Positions 1-5,366 of a DNA stretch of 5,726 nt are shown here, one piece after another. A program made the position numbers and the translations under genes. The stretch is from Pseudomonadota bacterium. Its GTDB lineage: Bacteria; Desulfobacterota; Desulfobaccia; Desulfobaccales; 0-14-0-80-60-11. Below the pieces are notes generated by a model. That model ran no database searches. It was given only the letters and a program-made list of their open reading frames with translations, and was not told the origin of the DNA. Within the stretch, counting starts at the first letter, position 1. The number at the start of each line of letters is the position of its first letter. The stretch covers positions 1-5,726 of the forward strand of contig JAHIKF010000423.1 in the NCBI GenBank assembly GCA_018897875.1. Reading direction: 5' to 3'.

Positions 1-19
1 TTCCGTTTGGAGGTTTTCA

Positions 20-110
20 AATCCCCCTAAATCCCCCTTTTTCAAAGGGGGACTTTAACAGCAATTCCTTGTAGTTCCCCCCCTTTTTTAAAGGGGGGTA
101 GGGGGGATTA
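20..110. repeat. Pair of C/G-rich palindromic repeat units, head to head
   Basis: Two related units lie here in opposite orientation. Unit A (about 20-52) reads as an AATCCCCCTAAAT tail followed by a CCCCCTTT/AAAGGGGG hairpin. Unit B (about 75-110) has the hairpin first and then a TAGGGGGGATTA tail. The hairpin stems face each other across a 22-base spacer, so the pair can also fold into one long imperfect cruciform. The same unit occurs twice more near the right edge of the window. No open frame here looks real. Such units resemble REP/BIME-type intergenic repeats, but I cannot name a catalogued family. Between this pair and the terminator (111-194) I see nothing recognisable. Confidence 0.8.
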
Positions 111-194
111 TAAGGGTTCCCATAACGGAAAAAACTTTTTGCAATTTCTATAAATCTCGCCGCCGGGCGCCATGAATTGCGGCCCGACGTAACC

Positions 195-241
195 ATAAAA
201 ATGCGGTTTAAGGCAAGTTTCGCTCTTGCCTCAAACCGCAT
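195..241 (-). terminator. Rho-independent terminator for the Rho_N-like/hicBA transcript
   Basis: Arms 201-217 and 225-241 form a 17-bp stem around a 7-base loop (218-224). The only non-Watson-Crick position (210/232) is an A/C mismatch in a plus-strand transcript but a U-G wobble in a minus-strand transcript, so the fold favours minus-strand RNA. On that strand the stem is followed by TTTTT (201-197) and then ATGG, the usual intrinsic-terminator arrangement. It lies 41 bases past the displaced gene end at 282 and about 100 bases past the hicA stop, with no stronger candidate upstream. It therefore probably ends the whole Rho_N-like/hicB/hicA transcript. Confidence 0.85.
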
Positions 242-281
242 CGTGCATCATTGGGCTGGGAGATGAACCCCCCAATACCTG

Positions 282-338
282 TTACGCCGCCTTGCGAGTC
301 CGCTTCTTCATACGGTTGGCCTTCTTGCGCAGGAGGTC
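282..338 (-). pseudogene. Displaced 3' end of the Rho_N-like gene (18 codons plus stop)
   Basis: These 57 bases match the last 57 bases of the Rho_N-like gene (784-840) at 53 positions, with the first 30 bases from the stop codon identical. Read on the minus strand they encode DLLRKKANRMKKRTRKAA followed by TAA. The intact gene ends in the same residues apart from Ile in place of the first Leu. Three of the four differences are silent third-position changes (312, 321, 330), and the fourth (335) gives Leu for Ile. There is no start codon or ribosome binding site, and homology stops exactly at the TAA on one side and at the hicA stop codon on the other. It is a remnant, either the gene's former 3' end displaced by insertion of hicBA or the tail of a lost paralogue. 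Confidence 0.8.
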
Positions 339-554
339 TTAAAGTAACTTGAGAAACTCATCGACGCTCAGGCCCGCGTCACGCACGATGCCAGCCATGG
401 TATAGCCATTGACTGGATTATGCCGTGGAATGGTTAAATAGCGGACCCCATCGGACATCACAACATGTTTCCGTCCCTGGCGCACTACACGGAACCCTGC
501 CTTGCCCAGGGCTCTGATCGCTTGAAGGTGGTTAACGCCGGGAATTTTCGGCAT
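339..554 (-). CDS. hicA: HicA-family mRNA interferase toxin
   Basis: This 71-residue protein has the HicA (YcfA-like) dsRBD-type fold signature. It starts MPKIPGVNHLQAIRALGKAG, continues into FRVVRQGRKHVVM, and ends in a T[IV]P motif followed by GIVRDAGLSVDEFL. His30, in the RKHVV stretch, fits the family's catalytic histidine. HicA toxins cleave mRNA and block translation until bound by HicB. I chose ATG 554 because it gives the family-typical N terminus. A GTG at 560 would add two residues and overlap the hicB stop. The gene follows hicB with a 2-base gap, so the two are almost certainly translationally coupled. Its TAA is followed immediately by the 57-base copy of the Rho_N-like gene end. 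Length is normal for the family and nothing suggests inactivation. Confidence 0.93.
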   Translation of the reverse strand: MPKIPGVNHLQAIRALGKAGFRVVRQGRKHVVMSDGVRYLTIPRHNPVNGYTMAGIVRDAGLSVDEFLKLL

Positions 555-556
555 AT

Positions 557-754
557 TCACACGGCAATATCAATTTCCCGCACATCCTCGCCCTTAACCG
601 AATCAGCCACCGCAGCCAGATAATCCCGGACAGCATCCTGGATATTGTGCAAGGCTTCCTCTTCGGTATCACCTTGGGACCAGCACCCAGGCAAACCAGG
701 GCAAGAAACACTATAACCCTCTTCGGTCTTCTTTAGTACTACGAAGTATTTCAT
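557..754 (-). CDS. hicB: HicB-family antitoxin, short form
   Basis: This 65-residue protein has the HicB/UPF0150 partial RNase H-like fold: MKYFVVLKKTEEGYSVSCPG, then LPGCWSQGDTEEEALHNIQD, then a helix with AVRDYL. It should neutralise the adjacent HicA by direct binding. It ends soon after the core fold (EDVREIDIAV) and shows no C-terminal helix-turn-helix or ribbon-helix-helix. It therefore may not bind its own promoter as longer HicB proteins do. I chose ATG 754 because the family N terminus is MKY-like; a TTG at 766 would add MRGF. An AGAGGG lies 14 bases upstream and a GGGG 4 bases upstream of the ATG. Only 29 bases separate it from the Rho_N-like stop codon, with no evident promoter or terminator, so co-transcription with that gene is likely. 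The order is antitoxin first, toxin second. Confidence 0.92.
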   Translation of the reverse strand: MKYFVVLKKTEEGYSVSCPGLPGCWSQGDTEEEALHNIQDAVRDYLAAVADSVKGEDVREIDIAV

Positions 755-783
755 AAAACCCCGCAACCCTCTGTCAGCAAGTA

Positions 784-840
784 TTACGCCGCCTTGCGAG
801 TCCGCTTCTTCATGCGGTTGGCTTTCTTGCGTAGGATGTC
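784..840 (-). repeat. Direct repeat, in-gene copy of the duplicated 3' end
   Basis: This is the 3'-terminal 57 bases (codons 93-110 plus TAA) of the Rho_N-like gene and the partner of the copy at 282-338. The two copies are in the same orientation, start to start 502 bases apart, and bracket hicBA exactly. Flanking bases show no similarity beyond the TAA on one side (781-783 versus 279-281 share only the middle T) or beyond 840 versus 338 on the other. Confidence 0.88.
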
Positions 841-1116
841 GATCTTCGCCTGGGGTTCCTTGGCAGCGATGGCTTCCAGTTTTTTGGCCCGCATGGCCGC
901 GGCTTTTTCCTTCAAGTCCCGCATGCTGACCTTTTCAGTGTGCTTGCCCTCGTCCTTAATGCCCTTCACCTGCTTGATGGCGCCCAGCAACTCCTCTTTA
1001 TTCATGCCGTGGACCCCGCTGATCTCTCCGGCGGCCAGGGCGTACTTGCGCAGTTCCGTGGCGGTCATCTTGTCTAACGGTTTTTCCTTTTTCTCTTTGC
1101 GTTCCTTTTTGGCCAT
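784..1116 (-). CDS. Small basic protein with Rho_N (SAP-like) domain
   Basis: This 110-residue, strongly basic protein is rich in Lys, Arg, Ala and Glu. After a charged N terminus (1-12), residues about 14-50 (LDKMTATELRKYALAAGEIS, then GVHGMNKEELLGAIKQ) match the helix-extension-helix pattern of the Rho termination factor N-terminal domain. Residues 60-90 look like a charged helix or coiled coil, and the tail (93-110) is almost all basic (RKKANRMKKRTRKAA). There is no ATPase domain, so it is not Rho. Similar short proteins are annotated as Rho_N-domain proteins, and nucleic-acid binding is the likely role, though the substrate is unknown. The ATG is supported by GGGAGAGG four bases upstream. 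Its 3' end is the duplicated 57-base segment, and hicBA follows after 29 bases. It probably has its own promoter near 1249-1277. Confidence 0.85.
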   Translation of the reverse strand: MAKKERKEKKEKPLDKMTATELRKYALAAGEISGVHGMNKEELLGAIKQVKGIKDEGKHTEKVSMRDLKEKAAAMRAKKLEAIAAKEPQAKIDILRKKANRMKKRTRKAA

Positions 1117-1145
1117 GATGCCTCTCCCAGGTTATTTTCTGGCCC

Positions 1146-1219
1146 GGGTGGAGGTACCCCCTACCCTGCCATATTTTTTCCGATTGGCGGGCAGGGGCTC
1201 GGTTTGCAGCGCCCCCGCC
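1146..1219 (-). promoter_or_regulatory. GC-rich structured 5' leader of the Rho_N-like gene
   Basis: Two inverted repeats fall between the candidate promoter and the start codon. The arms GGCGGG/CCCGCC at the ends of 1186-1219 enclose a partly pairable GC-rich interior. 1146-1166 can fold as a roughly 9-bp stem with one A-C mismatch, one G-U pair and a GTA loop. Neither is followed by a T-run on the minus strand, so they are not simple terminators. They could be leader-RNA structure used in autoregulation or mRNA stability, or may only reflect GC-rich sequence. No known riboswitch was recognised. Confidence 0.35.
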
Positions 1220-1248
1220 GACCAGACGTTTTTGCTCTATAACTTTTT

Positions 1249-1277
1249 ATAGTACCAGTATTGCACCGATTTCTCAA
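1249..1277 (-). promoter_or_regulatory. Candidate sigma-70 promoter for the Rho_N-like gene
   Basis: On the minus strand a -35 box TTGAGA (1277-1272; 5 of 6 to consensus) and a -10 box TACTAT (1254-1249; 4 of 6) are separated by exactly 17 bases, and an AT-rich AAAAAG follows. Transcription would start near 1242, giving a leader of about 125 bases before the ATG at 1116. It would drive the Rho_N-like gene and, if there is no intervening terminator, hicBA. Confidence 0.5.
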
Positions 1278-1278
1278 G

Positions 1279-1330
1279 CCCAAATAGCTATTCGGGTCAC
1301 CGGATGAGCGCCAACCGGCCGTTGCTCCGG
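1279..1330 (-). other. Imperfect hairpins downstream of the slipin gene
   Basis: Immediately after the slipin stop codon, 1300-1330 can form CCGGAGC against GCTC-AT-CCGG (a 2-base bulge). Next, 1279-1297 contains CCCGAAT-AGCT-ATTTGGG, a 7-bp stem with one G-U pair on the minus strand. No T-run follows either. They may slow or weakly terminate operon transcription, but no clear intrinsic terminator separates the slipin operon from the Rho_N-like gene, so read-through is possible. Confidence 0.3.
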
Positions 1331-2131
1331 CTATTTTTTGTCCTCCTCCAACTCCTCCAACTTCTCCATCCGCTTCGCCATCTTGATGAAGGGGGTAAGC
1401 AGGTCGATGGGGATGGGGAACAGGGTGGTTGAGTTCTTCTCCGCGGCGATCTCCTTTATGGTCTGGAGATAGCGGAGTTGCAGGGACATGGGCTCGGTAG
1501 CCAGCACCTTGGCGGCCTCGGCCATCTTGGCGGCGGCCTGGAATTCACCCTCGGCGTTGATCACCTTGGCCCGTCGTTCCCGCTCCGCCTCGGCCTGCTT
1601 GGCCATGGCCCGCTGCATCTCGATGGGCAGGTCGATGGCCCGCAGTTCCACCAGGGTCACCTTGATGCCCCAGGGATCGGTATGTTTGTCCAGGATGTCC
1701 GCCAGTTGGGCGTTGACTTTCTCCCGGGCGGACAACAAATCGTCCAGGTCCACCTGGCCGCAGACGCTCCGGAGGGTGGTCTGGGCCAGCAACTGGGTGG
1801 CGTTCCAATAGTCCTTCACCTCGATGATCGCCCTCAGGGGGTCGATGACCCGGAAATAGACCACCGCGTTCACCTTCATCGTGACATTGTCCCGGGTGAT
1901 GATGTCCTGGGAGGGGACGTCATAGGTCACCAATTGCAGGTTGACCTTGGTCAGCTTGTCGATCATGGGGATCAGGAGGATCAGCCCCGGCCCCTTGGCG
2001 AGGGGCAGGGCCCGCCCCAACCGGAAGATCACGCCCCGTTCGTATTCATTCAGGATTTTGATGGCGCTCATCACAAAGAACACCACAATAACGATAACGA
2101 AGAGCAAAGAACCGGAGATATACTGAAACAT
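1331..2131 (-). CDS. Slipin/stomatin-like SPFH-domain membrane protein
   Basis: This 266-residue protein has one N-terminal hydrophobic segment (about 5-25). The slipin signature EYERGVIFRLGR (29-40) follows, leading into the SPFH/band-7 domain (to about 180; includes VPSQDIITRDNVTMKVNAVV and PWGIKVTLVELRAIDLP). Next come an Ala/Glu-rich coiled coil (175-230; QAEAERERRAKVINAEGE) and a short hydrophobic patch, TTLFPIPIDLLTPF (235-248). Slipins oligomerise at the membrane as scaffolds. In the archaeal pair PH1510/PH1511 the NfeD-type protease cuts the C-terminal hydrophobic region of its slipin, and 235-248 is the equivalent position here. The ATG is set by GGAGG five bases upstream. It lies 15 bases after nfeD and ends the operon. 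The family cannot be tied to one substrate. HflK/HflC and flotillins are less likely, given the length and the NfeD neighbour. Confidence 0.94.
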   Translation of the reverse strand: MFQYISGSLLFVIVIVVFFVMSAIKILNEYERGVIFRLGRALPLAKGPGLILLIPMIDKLTKVNLQLVTYDVPSQDIITRDNVTMKVNAVVYFRVIDPLRAIIEVKDYWNATQLLAQTTLRSVCGQVDLDDLLSAREKVNAQLADILDKHTDPWGIKVTLVELRAIDLPIEMQRAMAKQAEAERERRAKVINAEGEFQAAAKMAEAAKVLATEPMSLQLRYLQTIKEIAAEKNSTTLFPIPIDLLTPFIKMAKRMEKLEELEEDKK

Positions 2132-2146
2132 GGCTGCCTCCTTTTA

Positions 2147-3433
2147 TTAAGCCCGGCGTACCCGGAGCTTTAAGTCCACTACCTCCAACACTACCACGGC
2201 TTCTCCTTTGGCGATGGGCGCGTCGCTCACGGCCTGCCAGTACTCGCCGTGGACAAAGACCTGCCCTTCCGGGTTCAAGGGGGTATAGACCACGCCCCGC
2301 TCCCCCACCATGCCGGCCGCACCGGTCATGGACCGCAGCAGGTGACTGCGAAAGACAATCCCGGCCACCACGATGAAGAACAGGGAGACGATGGCCACCG
2401 TAGGAATCAACACACTCCAGGAGATATCCACCCCTCCTTCACCTCCCCGAAACAACATCATACCCCCTAAGAACAGGGACACCAACCCGGCCACGGACAA
2501 AAGACCGTAGCTAACGATTTTGAATTCCAGGATGAAGAAAATAAAGGCCAGCAAGATCAACAAGATGCCGATAAAATTGATGGGCAGGGTCTGGAAGGCG
2601 AAAAAGGCCAGGAGCAGGCAGATGGCGCCGATGACCCCGGGGAGCACCGCTCCCGGGTGGGCGAACTCGAAATAGAGGCCCGCCAGGCCGATCATCATCA
2701 GGATAAAGGCGATGTTGGGGTCGGCGATGTACTTCAACACCCGGGTGCGCAGGCCCTCGGGGATTTCCTTGACCGTCGCCCCGGCGGTGTGCAGGACCAG
2801 CTGCTTACCTCCCACTTCGACTTTACGGCCGTTGATTTTGGTGAGCAGGTCTTCCCGATTATCGGCCATGAGGTCCACAACCTTGAGCTTCACCGCCTCG
2901 GTGGCGGGGATGGAAACGCTCTGGCGGATCGCCTTTTCCATCCAATCGGCGTTGCGGCCCCGCTCGTTGGCCAGGGACCGTCCGTGGGCTACCATGTCGT
3001 TGACCAGCTTCTTTTCCATGGTCTTGTCGGTCTTGCCCATGCCGATGGAGACCGGGTGGGCCGCGCCGATGTTGGTCCCGGGCGCCATGGCGGCCACGTT
3101 CGCCGCCATGGTGATGAAGACCCCGGCCGAGGCGGCCCGGGCGCCCCGGGGATAGACATAAACGACCACCGGAACTTTGGCGTTGCTGATGGCCTGCACG
3201 ATCTGGCGCATGGAAGTTTCCAAACCGCCGGGGGTGTCCAGTTCAATCACCAGGGCCACGGCGTTCTCGCGCTCCGCCAGCAGGATGCCCTCCACGATGA
3301 ATTCCGCCAGCCCCGGGTTAATGGAGCCTACCGCCGGCAGCACGTAAACCGCCCGGGGCGAGGCCGCGCCGGCCGCCAATCCCGCCAGGAGCACCACCAC
3401 CAGCACCGGGATGAGATACTTAAGCTTCTTCAT
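2147..3433 (-). CDS. nfeD: NfeD-family ClpP-like membrane serine protease, long form
   Basis: This 428-residue protein has four parts. Residues 1-24 are a signal peptide-like hydrophobic stretch ending AGAA. About 27-225 form a ClpP-type protease domain with LVIELDTPGGLETSMRQIV (61-79), the nucleophile motif RAASAG (Ser102) and MAPGTNIGAAHP (116-127). Lys142 lies in the position of the dyad lysine of archaeal PH1510 (Ser97/Lys138). About 240-362 carry four to five membrane helices, and 370-428 form the small C-terminal NfeD OB-fold. The active site would lie on the outer side of the membrane if the signal is used. Both presumed catalytic residues are present, so the protease looks active. Its likely partner and substrate is the slipin encoded 15 bases downstream. 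The ATG overlaps the end of the glycosylase gene by 14 bases and its Shine-Dalgarno is weak, which suggests translational coupling. Confidence 0.95.
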   Translation of the reverse strand: MKKLKYLIPVLVVVLLAGLAAGAASPRAVYVLPAVGSINPGLAEFIVEGILLAERENAVALVIELDTPGGLETSMRQIVQAISNAKVPVVVYVYPRGARAASAGVFITMAANVAAMAPGTNIGAAHPVSIGMGKTDKTMEKKLVNDMVAHGRSLANERGRNADWMEKAIRQSVSIPATEAVKLKVVDLMADNREDLLTKINGRKVEVGGKQLVLHTAGATVKEIPEGLRTRVLKYIADPNIAFILMMIGLAGLYFEFAHPGAVLPGVIGAICLLLAFFAFQTLPINFIGILLILLAFIFFILEFKIVSYGLLSVAGLVSLFLGGMMLFRGGEGGVDISWSVLIPTVAIVSLFFIVVAGIVFRSHLLRSMTGAAGMVGERGVVYTPLNPEGQVFVHGEYWQAVSDAPIAKGEAVVVLEVVDLKLRVRRA

Positions 3434-4133
3434 GGTCAGTCAGATACTCCATGACCTGCTGCATGTCGTCCCAGGTCTTGCGCCGCTCCTGGGGCGCCCT
3501 CAGCAGGTAAGACGGATGAAACGTCGGCATCACCCGGATGTCGTGGTACCGTTGCCATTGTCCCCGCAGCCGGGTCAGCGGCTCCTTGGTGTTCAACAGG
3601 GCATGGGTGGCGGGGCGCCCCAGGGTGACGATCACCCGGGGCCGGATGGCCCGAATCTGCTTTTCCAGGAAAGGCAGGCACGCGGCAATCTCATCGGCCT
3701 CGGGGTCCCGGTTTCCCGGGGGCCGGCTCTTGATGATGTTGGCGATATAGACCTCTTCCCGGCGCAGGCCCAGATTGTGAAGCATTTTATTCAGGAGTTG
3801 CCCGGAGGCGCCCACAAAGGGCACTCCCTGTTTATCTTCATCGGCCCCCGGGGCCTCCCCCACGAACATCAACCGGGCGTTGGCGGCCCCGTCTCCAAAG
3901 ACCAGGCGGGTGCGGCCCCCATACAGCTTGCAGCGGCGGCAATCCCCCATCTCGGCCCGGATTTCCTCCAGGCTAAGAACCTTGTCCGCCGATTCCTTCC
4001 GGTCGGCAATCTGAGGCGCGACCTTGCCCGGCACCCCCCGCCATCCCAGGCGCCGTTGATAGCGGAGCCAATCAGATAGATTATCGACCAGTTCCCGCAA
4101 TTCCTTAACTGGGTCTTCAGGCATCTTTGGCAT
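3420..4133 (-). CDS. udg: Family-4 (Fe-S type) uracil-DNA glycosylase, one cluster Cys replaced by Ser
   Basis: This 237-residue enzyme excises uracil from DNA for base-excision repair. Residues 1-55 are a charged helical extension before the family core (about 200 residues). The core has CRRCKL (Cys65, Cys68), motif 1 GEAPGADEDKQGVPFVG (92-108), GQLLNKML, YIANIIKSRPPGNRDP (129-144), EIAACLPFLEKQI (Cys152) and motif 2 FHPSYLLR (His206). Family-4 enzymes normally hold a [4Fe-4S] cluster with four cysteines, the third in a KCRPP motif. Here that residue is Ser136 (codon AGC, 3726-3728), and the protein has only three cysteines. The spacing from residue 136 to Cys152 fits the normal C-X15-C interval. 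Both catalytic motifs are intact, so activity is plausible. The start (4133) overlaps coaBC by 17 bases; ATG 4124 is an alternative. SPO1 polymerase-like annotations refer to the same fold. Confidence 0.93.
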   Translation of the reverse strand: MPKMPEDPVKELRELVDNLSDWLRYQRRLGWRGVPGKVAPQIADRKESADKVLSLEEIRAEMGDCRRCKLYGGRTRLVFGDGAANARLMFVGEAPGADEDKQGVPFVGASGQLLNKMLHNLGLRREEVYIANIIKSRPPGNRDPEADEIAACLPFLEKQIRAIRPRVIVTLGRPATHALLNTKEPLTRLRGQWQRYHDIRVMPTFHPSYLLRAPQERRKTWDDMQQVMEYLTDHEEA

Positions 4134-5337
4134 GGTCCCCGTCGCGGCTTTCCAGAAGTGCGACCACCTGGTCCAAGATCTTCGCCGCCACCTCCTCTTT
4201 GCTCAACAGCGGCAGGGGCACCGCGTCCCCCACCCGAGGGATCAGGGTGACTTCGTTGGTGTCCACCTGGAACCCGGAATCCGGCCGGTTGACGTCGTTG
4301 GCCACAATGAGGTCCAAATGTTTCTCCCGCATCTTGCGGCGCGCCTCGGCCTCCAGGTCGTGGGTCTCGGCCGCGAAACCCACCACGATCTGCCCGCTCT
4401 TCATCGCCGCCACCTGTTTCAGGATGTCGGGGTTGGCGGTGAGATGGAAAGCCATCTCCTCATGGGCCCGCTTGATCTTCCTGACTTCGACCTGGGTGGG
4501 CCGGTAGTCGCCCACCGCCGCAGCCATCAACAGCACGTCCACCTCGGGAAAGTGCGCCTTGACCATTGCCTGCATGTCCCGGGCGGAGCGCACCGCGACG
4601 CATTTTACCCCGTAGGGCGCCGGCAGGTTGGTGGGGCCGCTCACCAGGGTGACGTCCGCGCCCCGGCGCCAGGCCACCTTCGCCAGGGCGTAGCCCTGCT
4701 TGCCGCTGGACCGGTTAGTCAGAAACCGCACCGGGTCAAAGTCTTCATGGGTGGGCCCGGCGGTGACCAATACCTGCCGCCCCGCCAGGTCAGGAACACA
4801 GAGCAGGCGAGCGGCGGCCTCCACAATCAGGTCCGCCTCCGGCAAGCGGCCCAACCCCACGGCGCCGCAGGCCAGGGACCCGGCTGCCGGCTCCATCACC
4901 AGCAACCCGCGGCCTTTCAGCCGGGCCAGATTCCCCTGCACCACCGGGTTGGCCCACATCTCGGCGTTCATGGCCGGACAGATCAGCACCGGCCGGGTGG
5001 CCGCCAGCATGATGGTGGTGAGTAAATCGTCCCCGATGCCGCCGGCCACCTTGCCGATAAAATTGGCGGTGGCCGGAGCCACCACGATGGCGTCAACCTC
5101 CTGGCCCAGGGCCACGTGCTCCAAAGGGTCGCTGTCCGGCCCGAACATGGCCGTGGCCACCTTCTCGCCCGTGAGCGCGGCAAAGGTCAACGGCCCCACG
5201 AACTCCTGGGCCGACCGGGTCATCACCACCTTGACCCGGGCGCCGCAGCCGATGAGCCGCCGGGCCAGCTCCGCCGCCTTGTAGGCCGCAATGCCGCCGG
5301 TCACCCCTAAGAGAATCCGTTTTCCATTAAAGTCCAT
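4117..5337 (-). CDS. coaBC: Bifunctional phosphopantothenoylcysteine decarboxylase/phosphopantothenate-cysteine ligase
   Basis: This 406-residue cytoplasmic fusion enzyme carries out two steps of coenzyme A synthesis. The CoaB half joins cysteine to 4'-phosphopantothenate using CTP, and the FMN-dependent CoaC half decarboxylates the product to 4'-phosphopantetheine. The CoaC domain (1-about 180) shows GVTGGIAAYKAAEL (11-24), catalytic-type His74 in EHVALG, the PAMNAEMW motif (121-128) and the flap cysteine Cys157 in LACG. The CoaB domain (about 186-395) shows VLVTAGPTHEDFDPVRFLTN (189-208) and SSGKQGYA, AAAVGDYRP (272-280), the KIKR lysine Lys289, GFAAETHD and ANDVN. These positions track E. 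coli Dfp closely (His75, Asn125, Cys158, Asn210, Lys289), so both activities should be intact. ATG 5337 gives the expected N terminus, with GGGAAAG upstream. It is the first gene of the operon, and its stop lies inside the glycosylase gene. Confidence 0.97.
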   Translation of the reverse strand: MDFNGKRILLGVTGGIAAYKAAELARRLIGCGARVKVVMTRSAQEFVGPLTFAALTGEKVATAMFGPDSDPLEHVALGQEVDAIVVAPATANFIGKVAGGIGDDLLTTIMLAATRPVLICPAMNAEMWANPVVQGNLARLKGRGLLVMEPAAGSLACGAVGLGRLPEADLIVEAAARLLCVPDLAGRQVLVTAGPTHEDFDPVRFLTNRSSGKQGYALAKVAWRRGADVTLVSGPTNLPAPYGVKCVAVRSARDMQAMVKAHFPEVDVLLMAAAVGDYRPTQVEVRKIKRAHEEMAFHLTANPDILKQVAAMKSGQIVVGFAAETHDLEAEARRKMREKHLDLIVANDVNRPDSGFQVDTNEVTLIPRVGDAVPLPLLSKEEVAAKILDQVVALLESRDGDHAKDA

Positions 5338-5366
5338 GTGAGCTTTCCCGAAAAAGTTTCTCTGGT

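Noticed and set aside
20..110. CRISPR array or tandem repeat
   Set aside because: There are only two units, in inverted orientation, with no evenly spaced direct repeats or unique spacers.
17..241. Open frame of 74 codons on the minus strand at the left edge
   Set aside because: It runs through the terminator hairpin and both palindromic repeats, and its translation is repeat-derived (PYPPLKKGG, PFEKGGF) with no family resemblance.
1146..1219. Known riboswitch or intrinsic attenuator in the Rho_N-like leader
   Set aside because: I recognise no known aptamer core, and neither stem is followed by a T-run on the transcribed strand.
794..1252. 152-codon plus-strand frame opposite the Rho_N-like gene
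   Set aside because: It is antisense to a gene with a good ribosome binding site and domain match, and it has no signals of its own.
1478..2173. Long plus-strand frame opposite the slipin gene
   Set aside because: Its His/Gly/Gln-rich composition is typical of the antisense of a GC-rich gene, and the slipin on the other strand is unambiguous.
2657..3454. 265-codon plus-strand frame opposite nfeD
   Set aside because: It is low-complexity antisense translation with no recognisable domain. NfeD domains cover the minus strand throughout.
4132..5025. 297-codon plus-strand frame opposite coaBC
   Set aside because: It is a shadow frame. All CoaBC catalytic motifs are on the minus strand, and this frame shows no domain or convincing start signal.
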